In this document: one piece after another, positions 55,120-64,000 of the stretch
Layout of the letters: every line of letters starts with the position of its first letter
Position numbering within the stretch: position 1 is the first letter of the stretch
Assembly (NCBI GenBank): GCA_028687035.1
Contig: JAQUAX010000001.1
Location: forward strand, 248,001-312,000
Direction of reading: 5' to 3'
DNA: 64,000 nt
Source of the DNA: Dechloromonas sp.
GTDB taxonomy: Bacteria; Pseudomonadota; Gammaproteobacteria; Burkholderiales; Rhodocyclaceae
The notes under the pieces: generated by a model
Told to the model about the DNA's origin: nothing
The model's database searches: none
Seen by the model: only the letters and a program-made list of their open reading frames with translations
Made by a program: the position numbers and the translations under genes

Positions 55120-55986
55120 TCAGCGCCCGCGCAGCGCCTCGCGGCGGGCGAAGCCGAGCTTGCTCGAGCGCTCCATCTTCTGCACGAAGGCCGGGAAGTC
55201 GAGGCCCAGCCGGGCGCGCAGTTCCTTCGCGTGGTTGTTCAGCCAGCGCCAGCGCGGCTCGAAATGCCGTTCCTTGAAGGCGTACAGGATATGGTTGCCG
55301 TCGTCGGGCACCGAGATCACGATGACCTGGTCGTCGAAGACGTGCATCGCCTCGCCGATCAGTCCGGCGTAACTTTCCTTGTCGCCGGCCAGGTTGATCA
55401 CCAGCACACCGTTGCCGGACAGCTTGGCGTACGCGTTCTCGAAGAATTCGCGGTTGGCCAGCGCCGGCGCGAAGCCGGTGCGGTCGAAGGCGTCGACCAA
55501 CAGCGCGTCGATGCCTTTCTCGGCATTGGCAATGAATTCGGCACCGTCGGCCTCGACGATGGAGAGCCGCTCGTCGTCCGGCGGCACCTGGAAGGCGTCG
55601 CGGAAGGCGATGACTTCCGGGTCGAGTTCGACCGCGGTCAGCTGCACGCCGGGCAGCCGGCGGTGGCAGAACTTGACGATGGAGCCGCCGCCCAGCCCGA
55701 TCAGCACCAGGCGTTTCGGGCGCGGGTGGAAGAGCAGGAATCCCATCATCTTCTGCGTGTACCGCAGCGCCAGGTCGTGCGGCGCCTTCAGCGACATCTC
55801 GCTCTGCATCAGCCGGACGTTGAAGTACAGGTAGCGCGACTTGCCGTCGTCGATGACGAAAGGCCGGGGATAGGTTTCGTCGAGCAGTTGCGCGCGCAGC
55901 TCGCCGGCCCGCGCCCAGGCCGGCTCCTGCATCAGTACGGTGCCCGTCTCGATCTCGAACGGGCTGGGCATCTCGAAGAGCTTCAA
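55120..55986 (-). CDS. Spermidine synthase-like methyltransferase-fold protein
   Basis: This 288-aa protein has the Rossmann fold of spermidine synthases: LVLIGLGGGSIVKFCHRRLP (nucleotide loop), TAVELDPEVIAFRDAFQVP and DALLVDAFDRTG. The nucleotide-loop GGGS and VDAF match the family. The usual polyamine-binding gate residues are not clear, so it may be a polyamine aminopropyltransferase or a related orphan enzyme. It runs on the same strand as prmB, which is nine bases upstream. Confidence 0.82.
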   Translation of the reverse strand: MKLFEMPSPFEIETGTVLMQEPAWARAGELRAQLLDETYPRPFVIDDGKSRYLYFNVRLMQSEMSLKAPHDLALRYTQKMMGFLLFHPRPKRLVLIGLGGGSIVKFCHRRLPGVQLTAVELDPEVIAFRDAFQVPPDDERLSIVEADGAEFIANAEKGIDALLVDAFDRTGFAPALANREFFENAYAKLSGNGVLVINLAGDKESYAGLIGEAMHVFDDQVIVISVPDDGNHILYAFKERHFEPRWRWLNNHAKELRARLGLDFPAFVQKMERSSKLGFARREALRGR

Positions 55987-55995
55987 TCCGGCGGC

Positions 55996-59207
<3,212 letters not shown>

Positions 59208-59230
59208 TCAAGACCTTCGCGGTGGGTGGA

Positions 59231-60046
<816 letters not shown>

Positions 60047-60062
60047 GTAGGTTCTCTCTTGG

Positions 60063-61256
60063 TTACAGTTGTTGTGCGAATTCGCGGATGCGGCGGGTGG
60101 CTTCCAGGCATTCATCCATGCCGGCGACCAGCGCGATGCGGATGAAGCGGGCGCCCGGATTGACACCGTCTGCCTCGCGGGCGAGGAAGCTGCCGGGCAG
60201 GACGACCACATTATAGTGTTCGAGCAGGGCGCGGGCGAAGTCGGTGTCGGCGATCGGGGTCTTCGCCCAAAGGTAGAAGCTGGCGTCCGGCATGCCGGTG
60301 CCGAGCACTTCCGAAATCAGCGGCGTGCAGGCAGCGAACTTGGCGCGGTACTGGTTGCGGTTGTCGAGCACGTGCGCCTCGTCGTTCCACGCGGCGACCG
60401 AGGCGGCCTGGACCGGCGGCGCCATCGCGCAGCCGTGGTAGGTCCGGTAGAGCAGGAAGGATTTCAGCAGCTTCGCGTCGCCGGCGACGAAGCCGGAACG
60501 CATGCCGGGAACGTTGGAGCGCTTCGACAGGCTGGAGAACATGACCAGGCGATCAAAGCTGCGGCCGAGCAGCTGCGCGGCCTGCAGGCCGCCGATCGGC
60601 GGGTTGGCCTCGTCGAAATAGATTTCCGAATAGCACTCGTCGGAGGCGATCACGAAGCCGTAGCGGTCCGACAGTTCGAACAGCGTCTTCCAGTCGGCCA
60701 GCGACAGCACCTTGCCGGTCGGGTTGGCCGGCGAGCAGACGTAGAACAGCTGGACGCGGGCCCATTCCTCCGGGGTCAGCTGCGCGTAGTCGAACGCGAA
60801 GCCGTTGTCGGGCAGCGTGTTCAGGAAGCGCGGCTCGGCGCCGGCCAGGTAGGCCGCGCCCTCGTAGATCTGGTAGAACGGGTTCGGGCTGACGACGATC
60901 GGCGTGCCGCCGGCACGTGCCGGGTCGATCAGCGTCTGGGCGAAGGAAAAAAGCGCTTCGCGCGAGCCGTTGACCGGCAGGATCTCGGTTTCCGGATTGA
61001 GTTCCAGACCGTAGCGGCGCCGGCACCAGGTGCCGATCGCCTGGCGCAGCGCCGGCGTGCCCTGGGTCGTCGGGTAGTTGGCGAGGCCCTTCAGGCTGCC
61101 GGCCAGTGCCTCCATGATGAAGGACGGCGTCGCATGCTGCGGTTCGCCGATGGACAGCTTGATTTCCTTGTAGGCCGGGTTCGGCGTCACGCCGGCGAAC
61201 AGCGCGCGCAGCTTCTCGAACGGGTAGGGCTGGAGTTGGGCGAGGTGGGGATTCAC
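60063..61256 (-). CDS. dapC: Succinyldiaminopimelate transaminase DapC
   Basis: This 397-aa class I PLP aminotransferase acts between DapD and DapE. Key patterns: [20 protein letters not shown] at the N-terminus, [53 protein letters not shown] and the PLP Lys in [20 protein letters not shown]. The operon dapC-dapD-pilU-dapE gives the pathway context that favours DapC over other aminotransferases. Confidence 0.94.
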   Translation of the reverse strand: MNPHLAQLQPYPFEKLRALFAGVTPNPAYKEIKLSIGEPQHATPSFIMEALAGSLKGLANYPTTQGTPALRQAIGTWCRRRYGLELNPETEILPVNGSREALFSFAQTLIDPARAGGTPIVVSPNPFYQIYEGAAYLAGAEPRFLNTLPDNGFAFDYAQLTPEEWARVQLFYVCSPANPTGKVLSLADWKTLFELSDRYGFVIASDECYSEIYFDEANPPIGGLQAAQLLGRSFDRLVMFSSLSKRSNVPGMRSGFVAGDAKLLKSFLLYRTYHGCAMAPPVQAASVAAWNDEAHVLDNRNQYRAKFAACTPLISEVLGTGMPDASFYLWAKTPIADTDFARALLEHYNVVVLPGSFLAREADGVNPGARFIRIALVAGMDECLEATRRIREFAQQL

Positions 61257-61346
61257 GTCGGGGCAGCTCGGAAAAAAACCGGATTATCTCGCAAAGCCGG
61301 GCGCTGCGGCTCGGCGATGTGGCGCGTCAGGGAACGGGAGGTGGGC

Positions 61347-61820
61347 TCAGTACGGCGTGCGGTCCGGATTTTCGTGCCAGCGCCGCAGCGGGGCGTCGGC
61401 GCCGGGCAGCGGCCGGTGTTCCATCGCGATGCTGCGCGACGAGAAATGGCGGCCCAGTTCGTCGTACAGTTCGTCGTCGCAGAAGCCGATCGCCGCGGCC
61501 TCGGTCCGGCTGTTGGCGAACACGATGCGCGAGATGCGCGCCCAGTAGGCCGCCGACAGGCACATCGGGCAGGGTTCGCTGGACGCGTACAGCGTGCAGC
61601 CATCGAGGTGGAAGCGGCCGAGCGCCTGGCAGGCGGTCCGGATGGCACCGATTTCGGCGTGCGCGGTCGGGTCGCCGGCGGCGACGACGCGGTTCCAGCC
61701 TTCGGCGACGATCCGGCCGTCATGGACTATGACGGCGCCGAACGGGCCGCCTTCGCCGGTCTCGCTGCCGATGCGGGCCAGCTCGACGGCGCGGGCTAGG
61801 AAGTTGTCATCGGGATGCAT
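61347..61820 (-). CDS. guaD: Guanine deaminase / nucleoside deaminase of the CDA fold
   Basis: This 157-aa zinc deaminase has zinc and catalytic motifs DPTAHAEIGAIRTACQALG (HAE) and YASSEPCPMCLSAAYWARIS (PCPMC). The C-terminal pattern (FCDDELYDELGRHFSSR, then HENPDRTPY) resembles guanine deaminases of the GuaD type, which convert guanine to xanthine, more than tRNA adenosine deaminase TadA. It is divergent from smc. Confidence 0.85.
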   Translation of the reverse strand: MHPDDNFLARAVELARIGSETGEGGPFGAVIVHDGRIVAEGWNRVVAAGDPTAHAEIGAIRTACQALGRFHLDGCTLYASSEPCPMCLSAAYWARISRIVFANSRTEAAAIGFCDDELYDELGRHFSSRSIAMEHRPLPGADAPLRRWHENPDRTPY

Positions 61821-61932
61821 CGCGTGCGGTCTCCAGTTTCAACGGCCGTTTCGCGGCACAGGACAGGCCGCTGGCGGATGCTATCATACGCCCCCGCTGC
61901 GGTGCAGCATGGCGCGCCGCGCGGAATAGACC

Positions 61933-64000
61933 ATGCGCCTGACCAAACTCAAACTCGCCGGCTTCAAGTCCTTCGTCGATCCGACCGCGGTCGCCCTGCC
62001 CGGGCAGCTGGTCGGCGTCGTCGGCCCCAATGGCTGCGGCAAATCCAACATCATGGATGCCGTGCGCTGGGTGCTGGGCGAGTCCAAGGCTTCGGAACTG
62101 CGCGGCGAGTCGATGCAGGACGTCATCTTCAACGGCTCGACCAACCGGAAGCCGGTGTCGCGTGCTTCCGTCGAGCTGATCTTCGACAACTCGCTCGGCC
62201 GCGCGCTCGGCCAGTGGTCGCAGTACGCCGAACTGTCGGTCAAGCGCGTGCTGACCCGGCAGGGCCAGTCGGACTACTTCATCAACAACCTGAAGGTCCG
62301 CCGCAAGGACATCACCGACCTCTTCCTCGGCACCGGGCTGGGGCCGCGCGCCTACGCGATCATCGGCCAGGGCATGATCTCGCGCATCATCGAGGCCCGG
62401 CCGGACGACCTCCGCGTCTTCCTCGAGGAGGCGGCCGGCGTCACCCGCTACAAGGAGCGGCGCAAGGAAACGCAGGGCCGCCTGGAAGATACCCGCGAGA
62501 ACCTGCTGCGCGTCGAGGATATCCGCGAGGAACTCGGCCACCAGATCGGCCGTCTCGAAGCGCAGGCCGAGGTGGCGCGCCGCTACCACGAGCTGAACGG
62601 CCAGCTGACCCGCCGGCAGCAGATCCTGTGGCTGCTCAGGAAGCGCGAGGCCGAGGCCGAGCGCCAGCGCCTGGGGCTGGAGGTCGAGCGTGCGGCGACC
62701 GAACTGGAACAACGCAACGCGGCGCTGCGCGATACCGAGGCGCAGGCCGAGGCGACCCGCGAGGCGCATTTCGCCGCCGGCGATGCGCTGCACCAGGCGC
62801 AGAGCGAGATGTACGCGGCCAATGCCGAGGTCGCCCGGCTCGAGGCCGAAATCCGCCACCGGCGGGAGTCGCGCAGCCAGCTGGAGGCGCGGCTGGTCCA
62901 GCTCGAGGGCGAGCAGGCGCAGTGGTCGGCGACCGCCGAGAAGCTGGCCGAGGACCGGCTGCGCTGGGAGGAACTCGAGGAAATCACCCGGCTGCGCGTC
63001 GAGGAGGCCGAGGAGCGCCTGAACCGCGAGATGGATCTCGGGCCGCAGGTCGAGGCGGACCATGCACAGGCGCAGGAGGAACTGCAGCGCCTGAAGACGC
63101 GGACCGCCAACGGCGAGCAGAAGCTCGAAGTCGAGCTGACGCACAAGGCGCATGCCCAACGCGCGCTGCAGGCGCTGACGCTGCGCCGCGAGCGGCTGCG
63201 CGACGAGGGGCAGGACGAGGCGCCGGACGAACTCGAACTGGCCGGCCGCGAGGAGGAACTGGAACTGCTGCGCGAGGAGCTGGCCGGCGACCAGGAGCAC
63301 CTGCAGCAGCTGCAGCAGGAACTGCCGGCGCTCGAGACCCGCCGCCGCGAGATGCAGGGCGAACTGCAGCGCCTCGAGCGCGAGCTGGCTGCCGGCCGGG
63401 CCCGGCAAGCGACGCTGGAACAGTTGCAGGCGCGCTCCCGCGAGACCGGCAAGCTGCCGGAGTGGCTGCGCCGGCACGGCCTAGAATCGGCGCCGCCGCT
63501 GTGGCGCCAGATCCATGTCGAAGCCGGCTGGGAGGAGGCCGTCGAGGCGGTGCTGCGCGAGCGGCTGAATGCGATCGCCTGCGACGATCCGGCCCGGCTC
63601 GACGCGTGGCTGAGCGACCGGCCGGCGGCCCGGCTCAATGTCGTGCTCGGCGCGCCGTCCGCGGTGGACGCCGCGCCCGGGCCGGAAACGCTGGCGGCGC
63701 GCGTGCGCTGCGACGATCCGGCGGTCGGCGCGGCGCTCGCCGACTGGCTGGGAACGGTGATCGCCGTCGACTCGCTGGCCGACGCCCTGGCCCGGCGCGA
63801 CGGGCTGGATGCCGGGCAGGCCGTCGTCACGCGCGGCGGCGATCTGCTGACCCGGACCAGCGTCGCCTTCTTCGCGCCCGACCAGGGCGAGCACGGCCTG
63901 CTCGAGCGTCAGCGGGAGATCGAAGCGCTGGCCGAGGCGATCGGCCTGGCCGACGCGAAGCTCGACGACCTGCGCGAGCGTCTGGCGCTGCTCGACGAGC
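61933..64000 (+). CDS. smc: Chromosome segregation protein SMC (C-terminus outside window)
   Basis: The first ~689 codons of a large SMC ATPase are present. The N-terminal head starts RLTKLKLAGFKSFVDPTAVA, with Walker A GVVGPNGCGKSNIMDAVRWV and a QGQSDYFINN region; IIGQGMISRIIEARPDDLRV is a family hallmark. A long coiled-coil arm (~165-500) with Glu/Arg/Leu repeats follows, and the start of the hinge (PPLWRQIHVEAGWEEAVEAV, DGLDAGQAVVTRGGDLLTRT). The reading frame remains open to the window end. It condenses and helps partition the chromosome. Confidence 0.96.
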   Translation, partial: MRLTKLKLAGFKSFVDPTAVALPGQLVGVVGPNGCGKSNIMDAVRWVLGESKASELRGESMQDVIFNGSTNRKPVSRASVELIFDNSLGRALGQWSQYAELSVKRVLTRQGQSDYFINNLKVRRKDITDLFLGTGLGPRAYAIIGQGMISRIIEARPDDLRVFLEEAAGVTRYKERRKETQGRLEDTRENLLRVEDIREELGHQIGRLEAQAEVARRYHELNGQLTRRQQILWLLRKREAEAERQRLGLEVERAATELEQRNAALRDTEAQAEATREAHFAAGDALHQAQSEMYAANAEVARLEAEIRHRRESRSQLEARLVQLEGEQAQWSATAEKLAEDRLRWEELEEITRLRVEEAEERLNREMDLGPQVEADHAQAQEELQRLKTRTANGEQKLEVELTHKAHAQRALQALTLRRERLRDEGQDEAPDELELAGREEELELLREELAGDQEHLQQLQQELPALETRRREMQGELQRLERELAAGRARQATLEQLQARSRETGKLPEWLRRHGLESAPPLWRQIHVEAGWEEAVEAVLRERLNAIACDDPARLDAWLSDRPAARLNVVLGAPSAVDAAPGPETLAARVRCDDPAVGAALADWLGTVIAVDSLADALARRDGLDAGQAVVTRGGDLLTRTSVAFFAPDQGEHGLLERQREIEALAEAIGLADAKLDDLRERLALLDE

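Overview
The window is GC-rich chromosomal DNA from a diazotrophic betaproteobacterium, most likely a member of the Rhodocyclales (Azospira/Dechloromonas/Azonexus-like). This is inferred from the nifL-nifA pair, an rnfABCDGEH operon, the nifE/nifN/nifX gene set and the housekeeping gene order. No rRNA or species marker is present, so the genus is a guess.

Layout. (1) 1-2933: molybdate region with two tandem modA genes, a small Cys-Cys protein, modE, and a divergent two-Mop molbindin. (2) 2941-8795: a leftward operon (unknown small protein, TonB-dependent receptor, Fe-type periplasmic binding protein, di-haem DUF1111 cytochrome, DUF2478) behind a promoter that combines two NifA-type upstream sites, a -24/-12 sigma-54 element and a ModE box. 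(3) 8812-10359: nif accessory operon (thioredoxin-like [2Fe-2S] ferredoxin, nifZ, flavodoxin nifF, and a small gene that apparently starts with ATA). (4) 10400-12700: an AT-richer island with an Mrr-type restriction endonuclease. (5) 12699-14790: arsR, permease and thioredoxin-like cassette. (6) 14943-20335: an unusual operon of a subtilisin-like protease, two clear paralogues, a smaller relative and a coiled-coil/HhH protein. (7) 20342-23501: nifA and nifL, leftward. (8) 23616-29224: NifA/sigma-54-driven rnf operon. (9) 29310-43863: nif genes flanked by two inverted copies of a putative Na+/H+ antiporter gene: nifE, a hybrid histidine kinase, nifN-nifX-rseC-DUF269-DUF683-fdxB plus two unknown ORFs, then iscA-nifU-nifS. 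(10) 44006-64000: housekeeping genes (suhB, trmJ, HDOD, tRNA-Val, hupB, lon, clpX, clpP, tig, tRNA-His, pepD, prmB, dapE, pilU-like, dapD, dapC, guanine deaminase, smc).

How it fits together. Six promoters carry a TGT-N10-ACA NifA site 34-85 bp upstream of a -24/-12 element: those of the uptake operon, the ferredoxin-nifZ-nifF operon, rnf, nifE, nifN and iscA-nifUS. They form one regulon that is probably controlled by the local nifL-nifA pair. Together it supplies metal (mod genes and perhaps the TonB operon), electrons (Rnf, flavodoxin, ferredoxins), Fe-S clusters (NifU/NifS/IscA) and the cofactor scaffold (NifEN). nifHDK, nifB, nifV and nifQ are not in the window.

The strongest candidates for something undescribed are the NifA/sigma-54/ModE-controlled uptake operon (2941-8795) and the protease-paralogue operon (14943-20335).
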